Below are positions 16,844 through 24,207 of a DNA stretch of 64,000 nucleotides, piece after piece. The position numbers and the translations under genes were made by a program. Every line of letters begins with the position of its first letter. Positions within the stretch are counted from its first letter, which is position 1. The DNA lies in assembly GCA_934728255.1 (NCBI GenBank), contig CAKVEC010000003.1:124001-188000 (forward strand). Direction: 5' to 3'. Source of the DNA: an uncultured Bacteroidales bacterium (GTDB taxonomy: Bacteria; Bacteroidota; Bacteroidia; Bacteroidales; Paludibacteraceae). The notes under the pieces are model-generated. The model did no database searches and was not told the origin of the DNA. It worked only from the letters and a program-made list of their open reading frames with translations.

Positions 16844-17344
16844 CTACTTATATATTCCTTTTTGACAACCTTTTTGCTCACAAAGGTCGTTAAATGCAGA
16901 AAGTGTCATCTCATCTATAGAACCGGAAGTATAGTACCTATGTCCATCTTTGTCAGTGTAGCATATTTGACAATACAAACCAAAGACAGTATCCATTTCT
17001 TTTTCAATTGTTTTGATTTTCTTATTGCCAGAGATAGAGACTGTTCCGCCGGAATCTGCTCTACGGACAGAAGCAAGTGTTTTATCACCTGGAATATTGG
17101 TGATACTTCCGCCCTTCTGTACTTCTTTACGAGCATAACTATAAAATATTCCTAGTCGAATATATGGGAACTTTTTATTAAACTCTTTTTGAAGAGTCTC
17201 AATTTTCTTGTTACCTGTTACAGATAACTCACCACTTGACTTTGTTGTCGCCTTAGTAGTTGATTTTTTAGTTGTTTTTTTGGTCTCTGCTGCTGATGCC
17301 TTTTTGACAGTAGATTTAGCCTTAGCCTTTTTAGTTGTAACCAT
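16844..17344 (-). CDS. Tandem-module protein with a basic lysine-rich tail, 166 aa
   Basis: Residues 1-38 are an alanine/lysine/threonine tail (KKAKAKSTVKKASAAETKK), like the tails of DNA- or RNA-binding proteins. Two copies of the module found at 13636 and 19686 follow: copy 1 ELSVTGNKKIETLQKEFNKK (about 39-95) and copy 2 TVSISGNKKIKTIEKEMDT with FGLYCQICY (about 98-166). The GNKK signature is clearest in this member. The codon use of the tail (AAG/AAA-rich) and the AT-richer sequence differ from the flanking genes. It is flanked on both sides by the recurring hairpins (copies A and B), which may set its expression apart within the operon. Function unknown. Confidence 0.8.
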   Translation of the reverse strand: MVTTKKAKAKSTVKKASAAETKKTTKKSTTKATTKSSGELSVTGNKKIETLQKEFNKKFPYIRLGIFYSYARKEVQKGGSITNIPGDKTLASVRRADSGGTVSISGNKKIKTIEKEMDTVFGLYCQICYTDKDGHRYYTSGSIDEMTLSAFNDLCEQKGCQKGIYK

Positions 17345-17401
17345 AATAATTTTATTATATGTTTGTATTGTCTTGATTTGTTTTTCTCGATAGACTCCAT
17401 T

Positions 17402-17427
17402 GCAAGCAGGAACCCAATCCTGCTTGC
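17402..17427 (-). promoter_or_regulatory. Intercistronic hairpin, copy B
   Basis: Perfect 10-bp stem GCAAGCAGGA / TCCTGCTTGC around ACCCAA, 22 nt after the stop of the leucine-rich-repeat gene. It is almost identical to copy A. Confidence 0.75.
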
Positions 17428-17449
17428 CTTGTGAAATTGTAAGTGATTA

Positions 17450-18771
17450 TTATGCTTTCTTGTACATAAACGGATTGGCGGCTCCTTTCTGTGTGTATGC
17501 TGCGGGGAGACGCTTGCCTACCAAACGGCGCATATTTGCATTAGTGGTAGGCTTGCCGGTGAACTCGATACGTGGTGCTTCTGCGGCAGAGGTGTGCCAT
17601 TCCGATACGTCATACACTTCGCGGACAATACCCTGTATAACAGCAAGGACATACTTGTAGTTTTGGGCTTTCTCTAACGTTGCTTTCCAGCAACCACGAG
17701 TAGCGTCATACAGATTGCCCTTTTCTTCGATGGCTTTTAGTGAGGTCTTGATGATGATATAATCCTCCTTAGGCTCTGTGTACTCTGACGCATCTTGCGT
17801 ATTTGGTATTGTTTCTTCTGCTTTCAAGTCTTCTGCTTTAGGTGTTTCGGGGACAGATTTCTCTTCTTCTTTTTTATGCGAACCTCCGAAACGTTGAAAC
17901 AGTCGTTGAAACATAGAGGGCTTTTCTTCTGTCTCTTGTTTGGAAGTAGAATTTGTCTTGGGTTCTTCTTTCTTCGGAGCAGGAGCAGGCTTTGGTGCGT
18001 CTATCGTTTTAGCGGCACGGGCTTTGCGTTTCCGTTTCGGGAATGAATTTGCGTCCAAGAAATTGATTTGGGCATCACTAGGGAATGCGTCTGAAGCGAT
18101 ATTGACGTTTTCACTATAGATATTCACCACCTTTACTCCGCTATCAAGAAATGCTTTATTCCCAATTTCTTTTACCGAGGCGGGTATGTTCACTTCGGTC
18201 ATAGAGGTGCATCCGTTAAAGGCACCATAATCAATTCGAACTAAAGATTCAGGAAAGGATACATTCTGCAATGCGGAACAACCATCAAAGGCATCCTGAT
18301 ATATTTCTTTTACTTTGTCTCCAAAGTCGATTGTCTTCAGAGAAGAACAATCATTAAAGGCAAATTGTTTTATAATCTCTAAACCATCGCCAAAATAAAG
18401 TTGTTCAATGGCTGTACATTTTTCGAAAGCATGTGAACCGATTTCTTGTAATGAATCAGGAAAGTTAATCTCTTTTAGATTGCTACATTCATAGAAAGCA
18501 CCAGAATCCCACGCTTCACCTGTTATTTTAACTATAGTTTCCGGCAAAGATATATTAGAGAGTGTTGTGTCCCCTTGAAAAGCACCTTTATATTTATCGT
18601 AAACTTTATAACTTCCTGAGATTTGAGTAATTTTATATTTTTTTCGTTGTATTCCACTTCTGCAGGGATATTGCGCACAGGACGTTTTAACCCTTCTGTT
18701 TTTAAGAGAATGACTTCGTTGTTTTTGCCTTCGATAGTACGATAGACCAGACCATTTATTGTAAAATCCAT
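17450..18771 (-). pseudogene. BspA-type leucine-rich-repeat protein, frameshifted in a 7-T tract
   Basis: The N-terminus (MDFTINGLVYRTIEGKNNEV) runs from 18771 and leaves frame at the run of seven T at 18638-18644. The rest continues in another frame. One extra base in that run restores EVEYNEKKYKITQISGSYK and joins the halves into a protein of about 440 residues. The restored product has LRR_5 repeats of BspA type (CSALQNVSFPESLVRIDYGAF and similar) to about residue 255, a Lys/Pro/Glu-rich linker, and a C-terminal module of about 105 residues (EDYIIIKTSLKAIEEKGNLY, W...A...YKYVLAV, GAANPFMYKK) shared with the next gene upstream. There is no signal peptide, so it is probably cytosolic. The break may be a real mutation, a phase-variable tract or an assembly error. 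Confidence 0.8.
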
Positions 18772-18799
18772 AATTTCAAGTCATTAAATAGTTAGACAA

Positions 18800-19534
18800 T
18801 TACTTTTTCTTATACATAAAGGGGTTAGCGGCTCCTTTTTGCATATACTTGGCAGGGAGACGCGTGTTTTTTAATTGGCACATATCGGGGTTTGTGGTAG
18901 GAACTCCAGTGAACTCAATGCGGGGTGCTTCTGCGGCAGAGGTGTGCCACTCCGATACCTCATATACCTCACGGACAACACCGTTCATAACAGCAAGGAC
19001 ATATTTGTAGCGTCTGGCTTTTTCCAAGGTTGCTTTCCAACATCTGCGAGTCGCTTCATACAAATCGCCATTGGCTTCAATGGCTTTTTGCGAGGTCTTG
19101 ATAATGATATAATCCTCTGCGGGTTCATCATACTCGGCAAGACTTAAACGGTTTTGCAGGTCTTCGGCGGTGATTAGTCCGTGGTCATTGTCGTGCCCTG
19201 ATTGCTCGTTAGTGAGATTAGGGAAGCAGTCTATCAGGGTTGATTCTACAGCAAATGCCTCGTTTTCAGTCAGCCCCCAATGGTAAATGACACAAATAAC
19301 CTCTTTGCCATGGTTCATGATGTCTTGTATGGTGGCAATCTTTAACGAGATGTCATCATCATCTTTACCTGCGGTCAACGCATTCTTGGCATGTTGGAAA
19401 ACTCGGTTGCCGGTGCCTTTACCTACATAGAAAGGCTGGTAGTTGAACGGGTTGATGAGACCATACACATAATACTTGTGGTCGCTATCCAATTCCATTT
19501 GTTGGATAACATCGTTTGTGAAATTGTCTATCAT
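18800..19534 (-). CDS. GIY-YIG (LEM3-like) domain protein with shared C-terminal module
   Basis: Residues about 20-110 match the GIY-YIG nuclease fold in its LEM3-like form: YYVYGLINPFNYQPFYVGKG with GNRVFQHAKNA (candidate catalytic Arg 44) and EAFAVESTLID (candidate metal-binding Glu 97). A short linker precedes the C-terminal module (about 140-244) that is nearly the same as the end of the leucine-rich-repeat protein encoded just downstream. The module has CWKATLEKA, YVLAVMNGVVREVYEVSEW and a final KGAANPFMYKKK. The frame reaches a TTG at 19561; ATG 19534 is chosen because a 7-bp perfect hairpin (19556-19570) occupies the extension. The product is cytosolic. It may nick structured DNA or RNA; the target is unknown. 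Confidence 0.82.
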   Translation of the reverse strand: MIDNFTNDVIQQMELDSDHKYYVYGLINPFNYQPFYVGKGTGNRVFQHAKNALTAGKDDDDISLKIATIQDIMNHGKEVICVIYHWGLTENEAFAVESTLIDCFPNLTNEQSGHDNDHGLITAEDLQNRLSLAEYDEPAEDYIIIKTSQKAIEANGDLYEATRRCWKATLEKARRYKYVLAVMNGVVREVYEVSEWHTSAAEAPRIEFTGVPTTNPDMCQLKNTRLPAKYMQKGAANPFMYKKK

Positions 19535-19644
19535 AATTTTGTTATTTTTTGTGATGGGCAATAATTGCCCTAATAAGAAACGATAACTATTTTATCCCTT
19601 GCCTATCCCTTGCTGTTTGGCAGAACAAAGGCAGCACACCGTGC

Positions 19645-19670
19645 GCAAGCAGAACCGAAGTCCTGCTTGC
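19645..19670 (-). promoter_or_regulatory. Intercistronic hairpin, copy C
   Basis: An 8-bp stem GCAAGCAG / CTGCTTGC around a 10-nt loop, extended by CGTGC/GCACG pairing with a small bulge. It lies 16 nt after the stop of the 101-aa gene. It is related to copies A and B. Confidence 0.65.
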
Positions 19671-19685
19671 ACGATGTGGCGGCAA

Positions 19686-19991
19686 TTACTCTTTGCCGGC
19701 AGCGGTGATGGTGATGCTGTTGTCGGCAAGTTTGGTGTTGTCGGCATTAGCCACCTGCACGGTGATACCATACAACTCTTTGACCTTGTTCTCGAAATTG
19801 CCGACCTGCATGTTGCCGCGTACAGCCAGTTCACCGCCCTTGGCATCGCCCTTGCGGATAGAAGCCAGCGTGGCGTTCTCGTCTGCGAACTTTGCGCCGT
19901 TGTAAACACGAAGAGTGCTACCAAAAGCCTCTTTGAACTCTTTGCACAGCGTGCCTACACGCTTGTTGCCTGTCATTTTGATTTCTGCCAT
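19686..19991 (-). CDS. Small tandem-module protein, 101 aa
   Basis: The shortest and cleanest member of the tandem-module family of this cluster. Copy 1 is EIKMTGNKRVGTLCKEFKEA, FGSTLRVYNGAKFADENATL (about 3-45). Copy 2 is ELAVRGNMQVGNFENKVKEL, YGITVQVANAD, LADNSITI (about 52-98). It has no membrane segment or signal. The conserved order GN-x-x-V-G, KEF/KVK, FG/YG, hydrophobic strand, AD and TL/TI is the basis for grouping it with the genes at 13636 and 16844. It lies between a 52-aa basic gene and the GIY-YIG gene. The high level of order, small size and repetition suggest a binding or adaptor role; nothing catalytic is seen. Confidence 0.8.
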   Translation of the reverse strand: MAEIKMTGNKRVGTLCKEFKEAFGSTLRVYNGAKFADENATLASIRKGDAKGGELAVRGNMQVGNFENKVKELYGITVQVANADNTKLADNSITITAAGKE

Positions 19992-20060
19992 AATAATGGT
20001 TGTTTAGTTAATTGTTGTCTACTCTGTTGCAGGATTTTCGACCGACCTCCTATGTTGTTT

Positions 20061-20219
20061 TTATTTTCTTTTCTTGCTGAGAATGGAAGAATTCTTGTTC
20101 TTGCCCGTAGTATCCACGATACCCAATGTGGCAATCTTTACCACTTTCTTCAGCGTCTTGACATCTTTGCGGCGGTCATCCAACAGACCGGAGTTTTTGC
20201 CTTTTGTGAAAAATCCCAT
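20061..20219 (-). CDS. Very small basic protein, 52 aa
   Basis: ATG 20219 to TAA 20061. The product begins MGFFTKGKNSGLLDDRRKDV and continues KTLKKVVKIATLGIVDTTGK, ending in a Ser/Lys/Arg tail. It is strongly basic (Lys/Arg about one quarter), with one hydrophobic patch, KVVKIATLGIV. It fills the gap between the OmpA-domain gene (24 bp) and the 101-aa gene on the same strand, with no competing frame. Its composition and position resemble those of the other tiny basic gene at 21171. Support is positional and compositional only. Confidence 0.6.
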   Translation of the reverse strand: MGFFTKGKNSGLLDDRRKDVKTLKKVVKIATLGIVDTTGKNKNSSILSKKRK

Positions 20220-20243
20220 AATGATTTGATTTCGATAGTTATA

Positions 20244-21149
20244 TTATTCTACGATTACGAACTCGGTGCGGCGGTTCTCGGGCGCATACGGGTCGTCGGC
20301 GTTCTTGGGTTCGTCGGCACCGCGTCCGATGGCCGTAAGGCGGGCAGCATCGATGCCCTCTCGCTCAACCAAGAAAGCCACGGCAGCCTGTGCGCGTGCC
20401 TCGGAGAGTTGTTGGTTGACCGCAGCATCGCCTTCGGCGGAGGTGTGTCCCTCAATCTCTAATTTGAGTTCGGGGTTCTCCTGCATCAGTTTGGCAAGGT
20501 CGTGGAGGACAAACTTGGCATCCTCGCTCAGTTCGGCTTTGCCTTGTGCGAACTCGGCAGCATTGAAATTGCGCTCTATCTCATGCAGTTGCTGGATATA
20601 GAGGGTATCGTGTACCACGACCACTTTCTCCACCTCGACAACCTGTTTCTTGCCGAGCGAGAGCCACAGAATCAGTCCGACAACTGCCACGGCAAGCAGT
20701 CCGATGACCGCCCACAGCCATGCGGGAATACTTTTCTTAGGTTGCTGCGGTACGGGCGGGATATAGCCGTTCAGGTACTCGAGACGGAAACCGCCTTTCT
20801 GTCCCTTGACGCCTTTTTCAAACTCCGCCACCTCGATATCGTACTGCTTGGCGTGCTCCACCAGACGGTCGTACTCGGGCTTCGTCCACACTTTGATGAG
20901 GGCTAACTTGACCTTGTCGGCAGTGGTGATCAGTTCGTCTTTCTCGGCGAAACACCAGTTGACATAGTTGGGGTCGTTCTGAATCATCTCCGGCGTGATA
21001 AACAGGTGCGGATGATGGGTGAGCGAGTCGGGGAACGCCTTCTGCAGGTCTTCGAAAGTGGCGTGCGGATACATAATCATATAGGCATGCACGATACCTA
21101 ATGCAGTACGGTTTTGAGCCTTACCGTAAACTCTTACTTTGCTTGGCAT
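20244..21149 (-). CDS. Inner-membrane OmpA-domain protein with a cytosolic N-terminal domain
   Basis: Residues 1-140 form a soluble cytosolic domain: VRVYGKAQNRTALGIVHAYM, a Phe/Pro-rich part, DELITTADKVKLALIKVWTK. A single membrane helix lies at about 143-165 (IPAWLWAVIGLLAVAVVGL). A charged stalk (VVEVEKVVVVHDTLYIQQL) follows, then an OmpA-like peptidoglycan-binding domain at about 190-301 with LEIEGHTSAEGDAAVNQQLS, RAQAAVAFLV, AIGRGADEPKNAD and ENRRTEFVIV. This topology (cytosolic sensor or adaptor, one span, periplasmic wall-binding domain) differs from outer-membrane OmpA proteins and suggests an anchor that ties a cytosolic complex to the cell wall. Tiny basic genes lie on both sides. 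Confidence 0.88.
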   Translation of the reverse strand: MPSKVRVYGKAQNRTALGIVHAYMIMYPHATFEDLQKAFPDSLTHHPHLFITPEMIQNDPNYVNWCFAEKDELITTADKVKLALIKVWTKPEYDRLVEHAKQYDIEVAEFEKGVKGQKGGFRLEYLNGYIPPVPQQPKKSIPAWLWAVIGLLAVAVVGLILWLSLGKKQVVEVEKVVVVHDTLYIQQLHEIERNFNAAEFAQGKAELSEDAKFVLHDLAKLMQENPELKLEIEGHTSAEGDAAVNQQLSEARAQAAVAFLVEREGIDAARLTAIGRGADEPKNADDPYAPENRRTEFVIVE

Positions 21150-21170
21150 AAACTATTGGGTTTTATGTGA

Positions 21171-21335
21171 TTATTTTGATTTCTTGCGTCCTCCGGTGAG
21201 GGTTCTTAGTACGGCTTGCCCGACTTTGCGCTCTACTCCTTGGCGGGTGGTGGGGATTCCGGTGGCACGGGCTACTTTGGTCTTCAGTCCCGATATGCCT
21301 ACGGCACGTTTGAGGGAAAAAGAAAGTCCTTTCAT
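21171..21335 (-). CDS. Very small basic protein, 54 aa
   Basis: ATG 21335 to TAA 21171. Begins MKGLSFSLKRAVGISGLKTK and continues VARATGIPTTRQGVERKVGQ, ending AVLRTLTGGRKKSK. It is highly basic, with Gly/Thr and two predicted short helices, and no signal peptide. It lies 21 bp before the OmpA-domain gene and 18 bp after the 82-aa gene, on the same strand. The Arg/Lys content would suit nucleic acid or membrane-surface binding, but no family is recognised. The call rests on tight spacing and lack of an alternative frame. Confidence 0.6.
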   Translation of the reverse strand: MKGLSFSLKRAVGISGLKTKVARATGIPTTRQGVERKVGQAVLRTLTGGRKKSK

Positions 21336-21353
21336 TGTGGCGTGTATTGCGGG

Positions 21354-21602
21354 TTATCTCTTGCGCTCGCGGGCGATACTATCCTTGCAGGATTCAATCT
21401 GCCGTTTGATACTTTCGATAGCACGGTCATGCGAGGCGGCATGGTCAATCTTCTGCCGGCGATAATAGGCCTTACTATCCGTTGTAGATGCGCTTTTTAC
21501 CAAATCAGCATAACGCTCATTGTCACGCTTCTTGGCTTCTTTCTCTTTGGCGAGGCGGGCACGCAGGTCCACCATCTGTTTTTTGTAGTACTCTAAACTC
21601 AT
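21354..21602 (-). CDS. Small coiled-coil protein, 82 aa
   Basis: The frame extends to an upstream start at 21635, but ATG 21602 (MSLEYYKKQMVDLRARLAKE) is preferred. The protein is almost all charged helix: LRARLAKEKEAKKRDNERYADL, a short break at SASTTDSKAYYRR, then AIESIKRQIESCKDSIARERKR. It should form a helical hairpin or dimeric coiled coil. It is encoded directly after the 571-aa channel gene (55 bp). I do not recognise a named family; a structural partner of the cluster's other helical protein is possible. Confidence 0.75.
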   Translation of the reverse strand: MSLEYYKKQMVDLRARLAKEKEAKKRDNERYADLVKSASTTDSKAYYRRQKIDHAASHDRAIESIKRQIESCKDSIARERKR

Positions 21603-21657
21603 GGTATGTACATTTTTTTTGTTTTCCCTACTCACTTACAGGCTTTTCGGGGTTCTC

Positions 21658-23373
21658 CTATTGGGTATAGTCGGCATAGCCGATGTTCTTGGTTTTCAGT
21701 TCGGGGTCGACAGGTGTGTCGCGGTGCTCTATGTGTTGGTTGAGCAGCGTTGCCAGTGCTTGCGCTATCTGTATGCCTCGGTTGTCCCACGCCATAACGC
21801 TCCATGCCACCCGCAGTACAAACGCATTGGGGCGATGTGCCAGATGGCGGGCGAAATAGGCAGGCGAGGCGTTGTTGTGGTACCGCTGGCGGTCGGTTTG
21901 CAGGTGGTATGGCTCCAGCATGGCACTAACAGCGGTATAGAAACTATCGAATACAGACACATTATGAATAGTCATATCGGGCGCGGAGTAGGTCTCGTCG
22001 CCCTTCTTGCCGCCATACGAGAAATGAAACTGTGTAGGATAGTTCGGTTCCAAGGCACCGCTGGCAGCCAGAATCGAGACCACCCATTTGTCTTCGCTGT
22101 CAGCCAGGCGGTTGAGGTCTGCCATACAGGCGTTTTGCGCAGCATCGGCGGTGTCGGGATTATAGGTGAAGAACGAGCGGTAGGGACGCGATTCGCCTAA
22201 CTCGCGGCTGACGAAATTGAAGCCGCCGATCTTTGCCAGATAGTACGCCCACCAGCCTACCATCGGGTCGGCAATGTCGCTCGGTGAGAAAATGGTGATG
22301 CGTGAACCGCGGTCGATACACTGCCCGTAGCAGGTGTTGATGGCAAAATGTTCGACAGCCAGTTGGTCTTCGGGGTGCTCCTCGGTGGGACGTGTCGCGG
22401 AGAGGTTGATCAGGCGGAAATCGTCGGAAGCGGATACGGCATCCAATATCTCATCTTCTTTGAGCCCCAAGCGGGCTTGTATCTCTACTATTGTGGCATA
22501 TCGAGGAACCACCTGAAACCCCGTAGGTCGGTCCATTTTGCGCTCGAAAGCAAAGTGCAGCGTGTCTGCCCAGGCGGCAATCTTTTCCTTATTCTCGTCT
22601 TTCTCCATAACCTCCGAGAATGCGGATGCCACCAATCCGGCAGGTACGGCAAAGATGGCAATACCCAGAATACCGATGATACAGGCGATGATACGTCCGC
22701 AGACCGTGACAGGCGGCGTGTCGGCAAAGTTGCCCGGGTCACCGATGTATTGCGCAAAAGCCCATAGTACGGACGTCCAGCCGTTGGCATAGACATCAGG
22801 CTGCGCCTCATGCTCCACAAAGAACAGGATAAACGACAGAATGACGGTGATGATGCACAAGAACTCAAGCGAGACCACCATCTCATTTTTCTTCGAGCGC
22901 AGGGCACGGCTTAGGATATTGAATGCTTTTACATAGCGGAATATACGCAGCAGGCGGGCGATACGCAATACTTTGAGTGCCAGATACGGCACGGGGAGAA
23001 AGAAGTGCAGGTAGAATGGATAGGTGGACAGAATATCGATCAGCCCGTAGAACGAGCAGCAGTAGCGGATACGCCCCCAAAAGCCTTTGTACTTGGGTGA
23101 AATCTCGTCTGCCGCCCAGATACGCAGCGTTACTTCGATAGTGAAAATGATGGTGGTGAAATAGTCGATGACCCGCAGCCACGTGCCGAAACGTGCGACG
23201 ATATTGTCGTAGGTAGAGAGAAATACTTCTAATGTGGAGAGCAGAATCAAGCCGATGATAGCGTAGTCCACCATGTTCTGCCATTGCTTGGTGTGCAGAT
23301 TGTCATCGAAGACGCGCCCCAAATTATGCTTAAAGCGGCTGACTGCCTGCTGTATGTTGTGTTTGTGTTCCAT
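21658..23373 (-). CDS. Voltage-sensor-type channel with degenerate selectivity filter and large C-terminal domain
   Basis: Six-helix Ion_trans channel followed by a soluble domain of about 310 residues. S4 (about 134-150) reads KVLRIARLLRIFRYVKAF with basic residues every third position. The pore helix TSVLWAFAQ leads into YIGDPGNFADTPPVT (209-223) where TVGYGD would stand in a potassium channel. The inner helix IIACIIGILGIAIFAVPAGL is normal. The C-terminal part (from about 260) is not a recognisable RCK or cyclic-nucleotide domain; it contains EHFAINTCYGQCIDRGSRIT and ADPMVGWWAYYLAKIGGF. The TTG at 23391 overlaps the promoter; ATG 23373 is chosen. This is the first gene of the accessory cluster. 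Confidence 0.85.
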   Translation of the reverse strand: MEHKHNIQQAVSRFKHNLGRVFDDNLHTKQWQNMVDYAIIGLILLSTLEVFLSTYDNIVARFGTWLRVIDYFTTIIFTIEVTLRIWAADEISPKYKGFWGRIRYCCSFYGLIDILSTYPFYLHFFLPVPYLALKVLRIARLLRIFRYVKAFNILSRALRSKKNEMVVSLEFLCIITVILSFILFFVEHEAQPDVYANGWTSVLWAFAQYIGDPGNFADTPPVTVCGRIIACIIGILGIAIFAVPAGLVASAFSEVMEKDENKEKIAAWADTLHFAFERKMDRPTGFQVVPRYATIVEIQARLGLKEDEILDAVSASDDFRLINLSATRPTEEHPEDQLAVEHFAINTCYGQCIDRGSRITIFSPSDIADPMVGWWAYYLAKIGGFNFVSRELGESRPYRSFFTYNPDTADAAQNACMADLNRLADSEDKWVVSILAASGALEPNYPTQFHFSYGGKKGDETYSAPDMTIHNVSVFDSFYTAVSAMLEPYHLQTDRQRYHNNASPAYFARHLAHRPNAFVLRVAWSVMAWDNRGIQIAQALATLLNQHIEHRDTPVDPELKTKNIGYADYTQ

Positions 23374-23387
23374 TTGCAGTTCCAAGT

Positions 23388-23420
23388 GCAAAGGTAAAGG
23401 TTTAATCTAAGGTGTGCAAA
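23388..23420 (-). promoter_or_regulatory. Promoter of the accessory cluster
   Basis: On the minus strand TTTG (23417-23420), 20 nt, then TACCTTTGC (23388-23396), about 15 nt before ATG 23373. No comparable box was seen before the inner genes of the cluster. A second TACCTTTGC on the same strand at about 23810 lacks a matching gene nearby. Confidence 0.8.
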
Positions 23421-24147
23421 GTCCTTTTTAGTCCTTTTGTGTGTCGTGGTATATATAGCGTGCTTTAGCGGGTGTACTATCGGACTTGACTATATGGTAA
23501 ACACAGGAGGATGTCAGGTGGATACCGAGTGGATAGCCCGGGTATGCTTTGTGCCATAGCAGCAGGCACACAAAAAAAGCATAGATATTTCCTATCCATG
23601 CCTTGAGGTCCTGAGATTACCTGATAATATACAAATAAGAAACACCTATGCTGATGCACAGGCGTCCGATATTTGTTGCAACTATTATCATTCGTTGAAA
23701 TTTCTCAGGTTTCAAGGCACGTTACCAACAAATAGCAAACGCTATAGAATATGTATGTGGCGGAAAGGCAGACTGCACGCTTGTAGTCCTTTTTAGTTCT
23801 TTCCGCTTGCAAAGGTATAAATTTTAGATGAAATATGCAAAAATGAATGTGTTTTTTGTATAGATTATTAAAAACAGACTGCTATTGAAGCAATAACAAG
23901 GGGGCTTCTCGGGAGTTTGCACCCATTTTCTTCTGGGGACGCAAACGCCTCGTCTGCGCTAACTTCGCCACGCAAGCGTGTGGGGGACGTGAATCATAGG
24001 TGTCAGGTCTATATCGGGTCTATGCTATTCGTATGTGATTCGTATGTGATTCGTATGTGATTAGGCGGTTTTTGCTTGTATTTCAAGTAGTTATGTGAAT
24101 GTATCGCTATTCTGATTCCTAACTGTTTCATACACAATAGGTTATAA
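23421..24147. other. Non-coding region between the accessory cluster and the giant gene
   Basis: No convincing coding frame; a 60-codon minus-strand frame at 23477-23659 has unlikely composition. The region holds an imperfect hairpin at 23941-23957 (GCAAACG CCT CGTCTGC) related to one at 45193-45209, a GC-rich inverted patch (CCACGCAAGCGTGTGG) at 23968-23983, and an 11-bp tandem repeat at 24027-24062. A TACCTTTGC box in minus orientation lies near 23810. A small RNA is possible but not shown. Confidence 0.5.
24027..24062. repeat. Tandem repeat of ATTCGTATGTG, 3.3 units
   Basis: Three exact 11-bp units at 24027-24037, 24038-24048 and 24049-24059 followed by ATT. Eleven base pairs is close to one helical turn. 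Confidence 0.85.
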
Positions 24148-24152
24148 CCAAA

Positions 24153-24184
24153 GAGGCTGCCCGACTTACTTGCCGGACAGCCTC
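24153..24184 (-). terminator. Terminator of the giant surface-protein gene
   Basis: Stem GAGGCTGCCCG (24153-24163) / CGGACAGCCTC (24174-24184), 10 of 11 pairs, followed on the minus strand by TTTGGTTATAA. It lies 24 nt after the stop at 24208. Confidence 0.7.
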
Positions 24185-24207
24185 CGATTGGAATATGTAT
24201 GTCTTAA

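Noticed and set aside
23477..23659. A 60-codon minus-strand frame in the gap before the accessory cluster
   Set aside because: Composition is unlike the neighbours (Cys-, Pro- and Tyr-rich), there is no start context or neighbour support, and the region is repeat-bearing intergenic DNA.
24027..24062. Short direct repeats that could suggest a CRISPR array
   Set aside because: The unit is 11 bp and strictly tandem with no spacers; there are no cas genes.
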